Positions 9,001 through 12,813 of a DNA stretch of 14,320 bases are shown here, piece after piece (the first letter of the stretch is position 1; each line of letters opens with the position of its first letter). The notes below the pieces were generated by a model. It was given only the letters and a program-made list of their open reading frames with translations. It ran no database searches and was not told the origin of the DNA. This stretch comes from Baffinella frigidus (Eukaryota; Cryptophyceae; Cryptomonadales; Baffinellaceae). The translations under genes were made by a program, and so were the position numbers. The stretch is from assembly GCA_026770585.1 (NCBI GenBank), contig MU646583.1:226300-240619 (forward strand), written 5' to 3'.

Positions 9001-11265
9001 TCGTTTTCTTAAGTCAATTCCCCTACAAATTCGTCAACTTATTCTTTACTATCCGCATAAGTTGACAAATTTGTAGGAGAATTGACTTAAGAAAACGAGT
9101 TTTAGAACTCGTTTTCTGAGATAATGATGTTGCTCTCTGGCGGGGAGTGTGTAGCAGAGACACGGGCAGGCTGCTGACTGTCCTCGCTGTTGGAGTGTGT
9201 AGCAGAGGCAAGGACAGGCTGCTTATTGGTCTCTGGCTGGGCAGGTGTTCGTGGGGACCCCCAGGGTCCTAAAGAGTAGTATGTATGGGTTATTCAAGAA
9301 ATCCCTTGGAAGTCTGCTGTGTGGTCTTGAGGCGTGTGGCTTCCGAGAAGCTGACAGCTCTCTGGCTCGCTGGCAGGTGTTCGTGGGTACCCCCGCGCAG
9401 CCGATGCGCGTTGTCGTCGACACTGGCTCGCCTCTCTTCGGCATCTTCGTATCGCCCAAGGTCCCCCCCCCCACTCAGAAGGCTACAGAGAACGCGGGAT
9501 TCCAAATGTAGTTTTTTTTTTGGAATCAGTTGAAAGCCCCGGACGTGGAGAGGACGAGGAGCTGCGTTTTACCGCAAAGCGCACACTCATTAGTGCCACG
9601 AAACGAAACGCCACGTTCTGAAATTTCCACTAGTGATGTGGCTGGGTTTCGGCGCGTGCAGCTTCGCGCACACCCCAGCCTAGAGAAGCTAATCCCTTCA
9701 CACAAACCCCCAGTCCCACCCATTCCTGAAAGGCCTGTTTGATTTTCTCTACACGTAGGTGAGCGCATGACGTCAGGCTCATCCTAAACCCTAAGCCATA
9801 AACCCTAACCCATACACCCTCTTGCCGTGTGATTGCAGGCGGTGAAGGCTTACACGGGGGTCGAGGGGGGGGGCGCGAGTCCACAGGGGCTAGCACACAG
9901 GCGCCCCCACACACTCCACTTCAAGGGGGGCAACTCTGGGCAAGTCAACAAGATCCATGGCGAGGCGAAAGCCAGCATGGACAAGATGGTCAAGGTCTCC
10001 CCCCAACGAAATCTGTGTAACACAATGTTCTCCACACGTCAGTGACCGGTGTGCTGGTGAGGTCTAGCTCTGCCTGAGTCGGGTCGGCTGGTCGTGTTCA
10101 CGCCAAAAGTTGACGAATTTGTACCTCCACCCGGGAAGTCAACTTCCGGTTCCTCGCATCTCTGTGAGGAATCTCCCGGGATAGGCCCGCCCCGGCCCCC
10201 GTTGAATAATGCTGGCTCTCTCTAGCCAAGGCACAATGGCTACACCGTCTGTCGAGGCGGACCTAGCCCCGGATTGTTCTCACTTCCTCCCAAGCGCAGT
10301 TGCACTTAGCTGCAGGGGTCCCTCCACGACATAACACCGCCTCCTGCCAACGCCGTACAGGAAACCCCTATGGTGCTCCTAGGAGGGAGGGTTCGCCTTG
10401 TTTTCGAGGTACCCTTCCGCTCTCGAGCTCGGTACATATAAGACAGTCAAGGCCAGAATCTGGCCTTGAATTCAGGTGAAAGTCCTCAAAACCAGGTGAA
10501 AGTCCTTGGAACCTTTTAAGTTGTTCCCTCGCTGTTCGAGAGCGGTACTGCAGGTGTCCAGCGCAGGAGACGGGTGGGCGGCGCAGGCGGGACTCACTGC
10601 CTCACAGCCGTGTGCTCTAACCCCCCAGCCTTCCTCTATAGCGGGCTTTTGCGGACGGCCAAGGGTTATTCAACGCGTCTCTTTCATGGGTCGTGCCTAA
10701 TTTGTGGCGCGATGGCAGATCCTGCCATTCATCGGCGCGATCGTGCTGGTGTTCCTTCTCCTCTTCCTCCGCTTCCGCCGCCAGATCATGCTCCAGGTCT
10801 CCCCCCACCTATCGATCCTTTCCTCGTGACTCTTTCCTCATAACCTGGCTGACCTCCTGACGGATTCTGCGGGGTGGTTGAGCCCTCTGGTCTCCCCCCA
10901 CTTCTTCTTCTTTCTTCTTTGTCACTCTCGATACAGGTCCTAGGTAGGCCCTTGCGCCTTGCGTTGAGTGATACAAAAGTCTATGCGCCTTGAGAAACGG
11001 GCCCGCCTCTTCCTCCTTTTCTTCAGGCGCCAGATCATGCTCCAGGTCATGAGCCTTGTCTCATAACCTGCCTGGACGTTTGAGCCTTTTCTCATAACCT
11101 GGCTGGACTTTGACGCATCCCACTTGCATCCCACCTGCCCCCCTGGCTCCATGCCGCGGTCGTGTGTGTCAACTTAACACACCTCGCCTTCAACTTAACA
11201 AACCTCGCCGTCCCCCCCTCCAGATCTACTTCGCGACCAAGCCCGACATGCACTCGTACCGGTGA
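2741..11265 (+). CDS. Membrane-anchored pepsin-like aspartyl protease locus (multi-exon, module order abnormal)
   Basis: Family A1 aspartyl protease, a secretory-pathway endopeptidase using two DTGS aspartates. Core exons proposed: 2741-3085, 3208-3315, 3959-4065, 4306-4348, 5055-5162, 5552-5662, 5851-5916, 6463-6575, 6831-6858. Stalk, membrane and tail exons: 9839-9994, 10719-10796, 11224-11265. These join in compatible phases and give a putative signal peptide, flap region, GVLGLG, second DTGS, C-terminal PIVLG psi-loop, one transmembrane helix and a stop. Three exons at 7423-9460 carry the propeptide-like part and first DTGS, yet sit inside the intron between 6858 and 9839. A single protein in genomic order would have its N-terminal lobe misplaced. 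Family membership is sure; the gene model is not. Type I topology is reminiscent of BACE or plasmepsin V, which I infer from layout only. Confidence 0.6.
3208..3315 (+). CDS. Protease exon: LPPKFAFMATNDAAELQ (inter-lobe region)
   Basis: 36 codons between AACCAG and GTAGGC, phase 0 at both ends. It encodes PLMASFTSKN and then PPKFAFMATNDAAELQ, matching the A1 stretch where the enzyme strand '..F.F.L...GELQLGG' leads into the second lobe. The next exon supplies the GG. I exclude the ATG at 3196 because the AG at 3206-3207 gives the correct phase. Confidence 0.75.
3808..3840 (+). pseudogene. Truncated copy ('echo') of the exon at 3959
   Basis: GTGCAG followed by CTGGGCGGGTTCGTCCCTGG here matches GTGCAG ATGGGTGGATACGTCCCGG at the true exon, encoding LGGFVPGS against MGGYVPGS. 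Similarity stops after about 33 bp, where telomere-like repeat starts. The splice acceptor is intact, so the copy could act as an alternative acceptor, but there is no usable downstream donor. Confidence 0.7.
3842..3952. repeat. Telomere-like repeat inside an intron
   Basis: Degenerate CCCTAAA/CCCTGAA units between a truncated exon copy at 3808-3840 and the real exon starting at 3959. The acceptor GTGCAG follows directly on the array. Confidence 0.85.
3959..4065 (+). CDS. Protease exon: MGGYVPGS..NIKSIRIGDS (start of second lobe)
   Basis: Acceptor GTGCAG, donor GTAAAC, phase 0 in and phase 2 out. It encodes MGGYVPGSISGKMRM, then KSYSLNIKSIRIGDS, the usual A1 'LGGYDPS ... YW.V.LDSI.VGD' segment opening the C-terminal lobe. 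The donor base pairs merge directly into CCCTAAA repeat, so the intron begins GTAAACCCTAAACC. Confidence 0.85.
4066..4305 (+). repeat. Intron composed of telomere-like repeat
   Basis: The 240-bp intron is CCCTAAA, CCCTGAA and CCCCAAA units from end to end. Its donor (GTAAACCC) and acceptor (CTAAACCAG) are both variants of the repeat itself. Phase and reading frame across it (GDS to FDAST) support removal by splicing. Confidence 0.85.
4306..4348 (+). CDS. Protease exon: FDASTELLTFRPDA
   Basis: A 43-bp exon, phase 2 in and phase 0 out. It encodes FDASTELLTFRPDA, linking SIRIGDS to the second active-site exon. The donor is GTCTCCCACCCC, one of the pyrimidine-rich donors typical of this window. 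It could be mistaken for a degenerate active site (D-A-S-T), but the intact DTGS follows in the next exon. Confidence 0.7.
4835..4878 (+). pseudogene. First truncated copy of the second active-site exon (DTES)
   Basis: Acceptor CACGCAG then PHHSVPVLLDTESP, against PRHSVPALLDTGSP in the real exon. The glycine of the catalytic motif is replaced by glutamate, and the match ends after SP in GGAGAGCCTGCAG. Confidence 0.7.
4939..4980 (+). pseudogene. Second truncated copy of the second active-site exon (DT-V)
   Basis: Acceptor CACGCAG then PHHSVPALLDTVAV. Relative to the real exon, five bases are missing after GACAC (GGTCG where the exon has AGGGTCG), which breaks the catalytic DTG and shifts the frame. 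No active enzyme could come from this copy. Confidence 0.7.
5055..5162 (+). CDS. Protease exon: second catalytic site LLDTGSPCIMLP
   Basis: 36 codons, phase 0 both ends, acceptor CACGCAG. PRHSVPALLDTGSPCIMLP matches the C-terminal A1 active site (hhhDTGSS.hhLP), followed by KNKEGANLVESPYHIYQ. The donor after CAG is GC (GCACCCCC), not GT. The exon is preceded by two defective copies of its own 5' part and followed by one copy of its 3' part. Confidence 0.85.
5196..5306. mobile_element. Foldback element (about 111 bp) inside an intron
   Basis: Arms 5196-5236 and 5266-5306 are inverted copies: TGATTTGTAC pairs with GTACAAATCA, and further out GTCTTTTTGA pairs loosely with TCAAAAAGAA. The centre TCGCCGGAATCCGGTGA is itself near-palindromic. 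The outermost bases overlap the copied exon end that follows, so exact ends are uncertain. Confidence 0.7.
5298..5335 (+). pseudogene. Copy of the 3' edge and donor of the 5055 exon
   Basis: CTTACTACATCTACGAGGCA here resembles CCTACCACATCTACCAGGCA at the true exon end, encoding PYYIYE against PYHIYQ. Similarity runs on for about 20 bp into the intron. It implies a duplication of roughly 150 bp that contains or borders the foldback element. Confidence 0.6.
5552..5662 (+). CDS. Protease exon: MYITVEGLDKGLTISRSELLVEHH
   Basis: 37 codons after GCGGCAG, phase 0 both ends. NWDKMYITVEGLDKGLTIS then RSELLVEHHTFLDQ matches the A1 C-lobe 'ITF..GG..L.I...EYL' strand pair. The donor after CAG is GC (GCGAACCC), and the intron opens with GCG, the first codon of the next exon. 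Confidence 0.85.
5669..5840. repeat. Telomere-like repeat filling an intron
   Basis: CCCTAAA, CCCCAAA and CCCTGCA variants occupy nearly the whole intron between the exons at 5552 and 5851. The acceptor GCTTGCCCAG follows a short non-repeat tail. Confidence 0.9.
5851..5916 (+). CDS. Protease exon: AWGTTVRPCVMPVAMDLKAPHQ
   Basis: 22 codons, phase 0 both ends, acceptor GCCCAG, donor GTACAT. It encodes WGTTVRPCVMPVAMDLKAPHQ, the variable loop with a cysteine that precedes the C-terminal 'ILG' motif in A1 proteases. The partner cysteine for this C is not obvious in the neighbouring exons. Confidence 0.8.
5917..6462. other. Long intron without further exon
   Basis: It holds the exon-edge copy at 5989-6019, a pyrimidine-rich stretch around 6110-6215 and nothing else I can support. 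Confidence 0.5.
5989..6019 (+). pseudogene. Copy of the 3' edge and donor of the 5851 exon
   Basis: GGCAATGGACTTGAAGGC then GCCCCGCACCAG and GTGCAC repeat the exon end GGCAATGGACTTGAAGGC, CCCGCACCAG, GTACAT with one inserted base. The inserted base would shift the frame if this donor were used. A weaker third trace, GACCAAGTGCACACC, lies at about 6092. Confidence 0.7.
6463..6575 (+). CDS. Protease exon: C-terminal psi-loop TPIVLGAVFFRAYNV
   Basis: 37 codons plus two bases, acceptor CTCGCAG, donor GTACAC. TPIVLGAVFFRAYNVLFDLS is an excellent match to the A1 C-terminal block '.ILG..FLR.YYVVFD', followed by KATATIPPSIGLGKINH. This is the strongest single piece of evidence that the C-terminal lobe is genuine. 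Confidence 0.92.
6585..6828. repeat. Telomere-like repeat intron
   Basis: CCCTAAA variants fill the intron between the exons at 6463 and 6831. The acceptor CCCTAAACCAG is again a repeat unit carrying the AG. Confidence 0.9.
6831..6858 (+). CDS. Protease exon: YNPIGISDY
   Basis: A 28-bp exon between CTAAACCAG and GCGGTGCG, phase 2 in and phase 0 out. It encodes YNPIGISDY after the psi-loop exon. Ending at TAC with a GC donor makes the intron start GCGGTG, the same bases that open the exon at 9839; ending three bases later would use GTGCGC. Either choice keeps the frame. Confidence 0.6.
6872..6998. repeat. Telomere-like repeat
   Basis: Degenerate CCCTAAA, CCCGAAC and CCCTGAA units follow the 6831 exon and fade out near 6998. 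Confidence 0.85.
6999..7422. other. No supported exon; one small inverted-repeat element
   Basis: No start exon or signal peptide for the N-terminal module at 7423 can be recognised here. An inverted-repeat element lies at 7242-7309. Confidence 0.5.
7242..7309. mobile_element. Small inverted-repeat element related to 8281-8373
   Basis: CTTTCTG at the left pairs with CAGAAAG at the right. The right half GCAATTGTGTAGTACATTTC matches CCAATTGTGTAGTAACTTTC of the element at 8281-8373. TACTAGTA-type words sit in the centre of both. The arms are less perfect than in the second element. Confidence 0.55.
7423..7488 (+). CDS. Protease N-module exon 1: propeptide-like HRIFVQHTPTKIVDK
   Basis: 22 codons after CACGCAG, phase 0 both ends. 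GGDGTNVHRIFVQHTPTKIVDK resembles the short basic end of an A1 propeptide. Donor is AAG then GTCTCCCTCTCC. The exon that should precede it is not visible downstream of the 6831 exon. Confidence 0.6.
7859..8095. repeat. Telomere-like repeat
   Basis: CCCTAAA, CCCTGAA and CCCCAAA variants lead directly into the acceptor CTGAAGCAG of the exon at 8096. Confidence 0.9.
8096..8149 (+). CDS. Protease N-module exon 2: GPEEVGLANPNGHQFFAQ
   Basis: 18 codons, phase 0 both ends. NGHQFFAQ joins VFVGTPAQPM of the next exon to give the A1 start of the mature enzyme ('Y.A.V.VGTP.Q'). The donor after CAG is GC (GCACACTCC). Confidence 0.8.
8281..8373. mobile_element. Inverted-repeat element, 93 bp
   Basis: AATCTGGCGGCGAAAATTAC at the left pairs with GTAACTTTCGTTGCCAGATT at the right (3 mismatches in 20). 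ACTACACA/TGTGTAGT continues the arms inward, with TACTAGT words in the loop. No coding capacity and no clear target duplication. Confidence 0.7.
8763..8804. other. AT-rich hairpin
   Basis: CCTGACA (8763-8769) pairs with TGTCAGG (8798-8804), enclosing the perfect palindrome ATTTTTATATATAAAAAT (8777-8794). CCCAAAAA..TCAG phrases flank it on both sides (about 8699 and 8815). It may be a small foldback element or cruciform-prone DNA. Confidence 0.6.
8971..9128. mobile_element. MITE with 4-bp target duplication (TGAT), second family member
   Basis: The element at 8975-9124 (150 bp) has arms of about 65 bp that differ at two bases, beginning TTATCTCAGAAAACGAG and ending in its complement. The arms contain GAAAACGAGTTCTAAAACTC, palindromic in themselves, and CCTACAAATTCGTCAACTTA. 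TGAT flanks it at 8971-8974 and 9125-9128. The paralogous sequence at 9327-9366 runs through the site without an insert (CCGAGAAGCTGACAGCTCTC), supporting the borders. Confidence 0.92.
9144..9223. repeat. Two-unit minisatellite, period 48 bp
   Basis: GGAGTGTGTAGCAGAG, then CA.GG.CAGGCTGCT, occurs at 9144-9175 and 9192-9223. It lies within the copied acceptor region upstream of the first active-site exon and is absent from the second copy. Confidence 0.8.
9245..9265 (+). pseudogene. Truncated copy of the first active-site exon (VFVGTP)
   Basis: GGGCAG followed by GTGTTCGTGGGGACCCCC matches TGGCAG GTGTTCGTGGGTACCCCC of the true exon, then diverges before AQPM and the catalytic DTGS. Upstream similarity (CTTGAGGCG..GGCTTCCGAG and CTCTCTGGC) shows that the duplication reaches back to about 8944. 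Confidence 0.75.
9377..9460 (+). CDS. Protease N-module exon 3: first catalytic site VVVDTGSP
   Basis: 28 codons after CTGGCAG, phase 0 both ends. VFVGTPAQPMRVVVDTGSP is a textbook A1 N-terminal lobe: GTP.Q..RV.VDTGS with the first catalytic aspartate, then LFGIFVSPK. The donor is AAG then GTCCCCCCCCCC. In a normal enzyme the CxxC loop and FDPS block follow; here FDPS lies 6.5 kb upstream at 2741-3085, and none is found downstream. Confidence 0.9.
9783..9820. repeat. Short telomere-like repeat
   Basis: A few CCCTAAA/CCATAAA units lie about 20 bp before the acceptor GATTGCAG of the exon at 9839. Confidence 0.75.
9839..9994 (+). CDS. Protease exon: AVKAYTG..GGNSGQVNK..KMVK (stalk)
   Basis: 52 codons open between GATTGCAG and GTCTCCCC, phase 0. 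It begins AVKAYTGVE and ends GGNSGQVNKIHGEAKASMDK then MVK. GCGGTG at its start repeats the bases after TAC at 6858, so it continues SDY into DYAVKAYTG. The middle (GGGASPQGLAHRRPH) is less protein-like; a small intron at about 9856-9920 (GTCGAG..TTCAAG) would also keep the frame. Its role as a stalk is inferred from the transmembrane exon that follows. Confidence 0.6.
10104..10142. mobile_element. Relic of the TTATCTCA MITE family
   Basis: AAAAGTTGACGAATTTGTAC, then GAAGTCAACTT, matches the inner arm of the MITE at 8975-9124 (complement of TACAAATTCGTCAACTT). No termini remain. Confidence 0.45.
10434..10506 (+). promoter_or_regulatory. TATA-like word, perfect palindrome and tandem 14-mers
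   Basis: TACATATAAG at 10433-10442 precedes TCAAGGCCAGA, A, TCTGGCCTTGA, a perfect 11-bp-arm palindrome at 10447-10469. CAGGTGAAAGTCCT follows exactly at 10473-10486 and 10493-10506. It lies in an intron of the proposed gene, so it may be an internal promoter or protein-binding site, or chance structure. No function is shown. Confidence 0.35.
10719..10796 (+). CDS. Protease exon: transmembrane helix ILPFIGAIVLVFLLLFLRFRR
   Basis: 26 codons after GATGGCAG, phase 0 both ends. ILPFIGAIVLVFLLLFL is an uninterrupted hydrophobic helix, then RFRRQIMLQ gives a basic stop-transfer end, as in type I membrane proteins with the protease domain in the lumen. The donor is CAG then GTCTCCCCCC. Its 3' edge is copied at 11007-11045. 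Confidence 0.8.
11007..11045 (+). pseudogene. Copy of the 3' edge and donor of the transmembrane exon
   Basis: CTCTTCCTCCTTTTCTTCAG then GCGCCAGATCATGCTCCAG and GTCATG mirrors CTCTTCCTCCGCTTCCG and CGCCAGATCATGCTCCAG, GTCTCC. It encodes FFRRQIMLQ-like sequence. The copied stretch continues into the intron as TCATAACCTG.CTG, which appears three times between 10836 and 11105. Confidence 0.75.
11224..11265 (+). CDS. Protease last exon: IYFATKPDMHSYR-stop
   Basis: 13 codons plus TGA after CCCTCCAG, phase 0. IYFATKPDMHSYR follows RRQIMLQ as a short cytosolic tail. A donor-like GTGAGC overlaps the stop, so splicing on is possible, but the stop together with the tail length suits a type I protein. 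A GC-rich hairpin follows 8 bp later. Confidence 0.65.
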   Translation: MYFATKPDMHSYR

Positions 11266-11273
11266 GCCTTCGC

Positions 11274-11300
11274 GTGGCGCGCCGCGGGGCGGCGCGCCAC
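11274..11300 (+). terminator. GC-rich perfect stem-loop just after the protease stop codon
   Basis: GTGGCGCGCCGC (11274-11285), loop GGG, GCGGCGCGCCAC (11289-11300): a perfect 12-bp stem starting 9 bases after the TGA. Such a structure in a 3' UTR could affect mRNA ending or stability. No poly(A) signal of a known type is evident. Confidence 0.45.
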
Positions 11301-12654
11301 TGGCTCTCATCAATGGCTCCAACGTCTGCCGAGACGGGCCTATCCCTGGATACATGAGGCACAGAGCGGCGTGTGCGGCGCGTGCCTCCCCGCCGCGCGT
11401 CTTGAAAGGCGCTACCGGTTGCGCGCTCGGTCCGCCACGCGTTGCCTACAATAAAGTGTGGAGTTGGGTGGATACATACCCCTTGTGTACCATACGCACA
11501 TCGGGTTGGGTTGGGTTGGCACGTTGTACATGTAGGCCTTTGCAAGCAGGGCAACAGTGCCGTACTTACAGCTTCGGGATCGGCCCCACCCACCAAAGGC
11601 CCTAGGGATAGCCTCGCGCAGGCTCGTAGGGGGTGAATACAATGGCCCGGCGATACGAACAGTCGACTTGTGGCTGGTGGGCGGCACGCCCGCGTAGCCT
11701 CGCAGTTTCATGTCTTGTCTCATGGAAGGGGCGAGGCACCAGTGGCGTGCGCAGTCCCTCCAGGAGGAAGGCGTACAGGGGAACCTCGCTCATAAGAACC
11801 TGCCCCCCCCCCCTCCCCAGGACCACCATAGGGCCTTAGTCATGGTCCTAATGTAGGTTCCTAGGGGGGGGGTGGGGGGTTCTTATGAACGAGATACTAC
11901 TGTAGGTCTTGATGTCGACATCGAAGGGGCGTTATTCTTTAAGTGGCCAGTAGACGCATACGCCCTACCGTTGGGCCCTAGGACCTGCCTATGACCTCTT
12001 GATGGTCAATTTTGACCACTTGACCACTTAAGAGATATGTAACGAAGACTGGGCTGTCTGAACGACACGGCCGAGTAGTGTCCAAAGCGGGGGCGAGCGC
12101 CGACAAGGCTGCGAGCTGCAGAGCCCCCTCCTCCTGAGCGCTGACAGCGTCGACAGTACAGAATAAGAAGCGGGCCCACCTTAATCTCAATCTCCTTTTC
12201 TTTCTTCCTGGCGCTCAGGAGGCGCTCGTTGAAGTTGAAAGAAGGGCACACTTCAAGACGCGGCCCTGTCTTCTCGACTTTTTCTTTCTTCCTGTAGCGG
12301 AGGGGAGAAACCACCAGTACTGCCAAAACGGCATCCATACACAAGACCGAGACAGTGTCTCAGGGGGGTTACACTTCTCGGAGAAGGCGGGACCTGATCG
12401 TGGATTGAGGCATCGCTTCCCTAAACCCTAAACCTAACCCCTAAAATCGCCACTGGTGTAAGCGGCCGATTTACCTAGGAACATGCTTAGCAACACCGTG
12501 GGCAGTTGAGTTCGCCGCAGCAGAGTGCAGTTCGTGTCCAGATAAGAACTTCGTCGAACGACACATTAATTTTTCAGTGGCGGGCTTGCGGTCCTTTACC
12601 TAAATTACGGTACCGAGGCGGGCCCGATGGTCCCGAAGCGGGCCCGTCCCAAAA
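11301..12654. other. Intergenic region, no supported gene
   Basis: It contains the foldback element at 11785-11894, a short telomere-like run at 12420-12446, a small palindrome TGGTCAATTTTGACCA at 12003-12018 and a duplicated GCGGGCCCG phrase at 12618-12648 just before the next gene. Open frames on both strands show no domain features. Confidence 0.5.
11785..11894. mobile_element. Foldback/MITE-like element with CTCGYTCATAAGAACC ends
   Basis: CTCGCTCATAAGAACC (11785-11800) pairs with GGTTCTTATGAACGAG (11879-11894), followed inward by a C-run on the left and a G-run on the right that also pair. A second nested pair AGGACCA/TGGTCCT lies in the middle. The ends resemble those of the element at 451-562. 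No target duplication is obvious. Confidence 0.75.
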
Positions 12655-12813
12655 GTGGTTTTGCGGACTTTTGCCGAAGCGACATCTCAAATGAGGGTTG
12701 CGCGGGCGAGCGGCCTCTTGGCCTCCGTATTGGGGACCACCGCGATCATCAGCGTCGTGGTTCTGCACGCGCAGATCTCGGCGCGCTCTAACCGTGTGGA
12801 GCTCTACAACAAG
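12655..12813 (+). CDS. Exon 1: signal anchor MRVARASGLLASVLG
   Basis: ATG at 12655 (MVLRTFAEATSQ) and ATG at 12691 (MRVARASG) are both in frame. I favour 12691 if it is a signal peptide, because the basic n-region directly precedes the hydrophobic core; the first ATG gives a longer cytosolic tail. The exon ends VELYNK with AAG then GTCTCTCC, phase 0. Confidence 0.6.

Larger units (their letters stand above)
8150..9376. other. Long intron with elements and a large exon-edge copy
   Basis: It contains the inverted-repeat element 8281-8373, an LDTGP-like phrase at 8501-8521, AT-rich hairpin DNA at 8763-8804, a MITE at 8975-9124, a two-unit minisatellite at 9144-9223 and a truncated copy of the next exon's acceptor region. 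No further exon is supported. Confidence 0.6.
9995..10718. other. Intron without further exon
   Basis: It holds the MITE relic and the palindrome cluster described separately. Open frames between 10506 and 10700 show no family motif. Confidence 0.45.
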
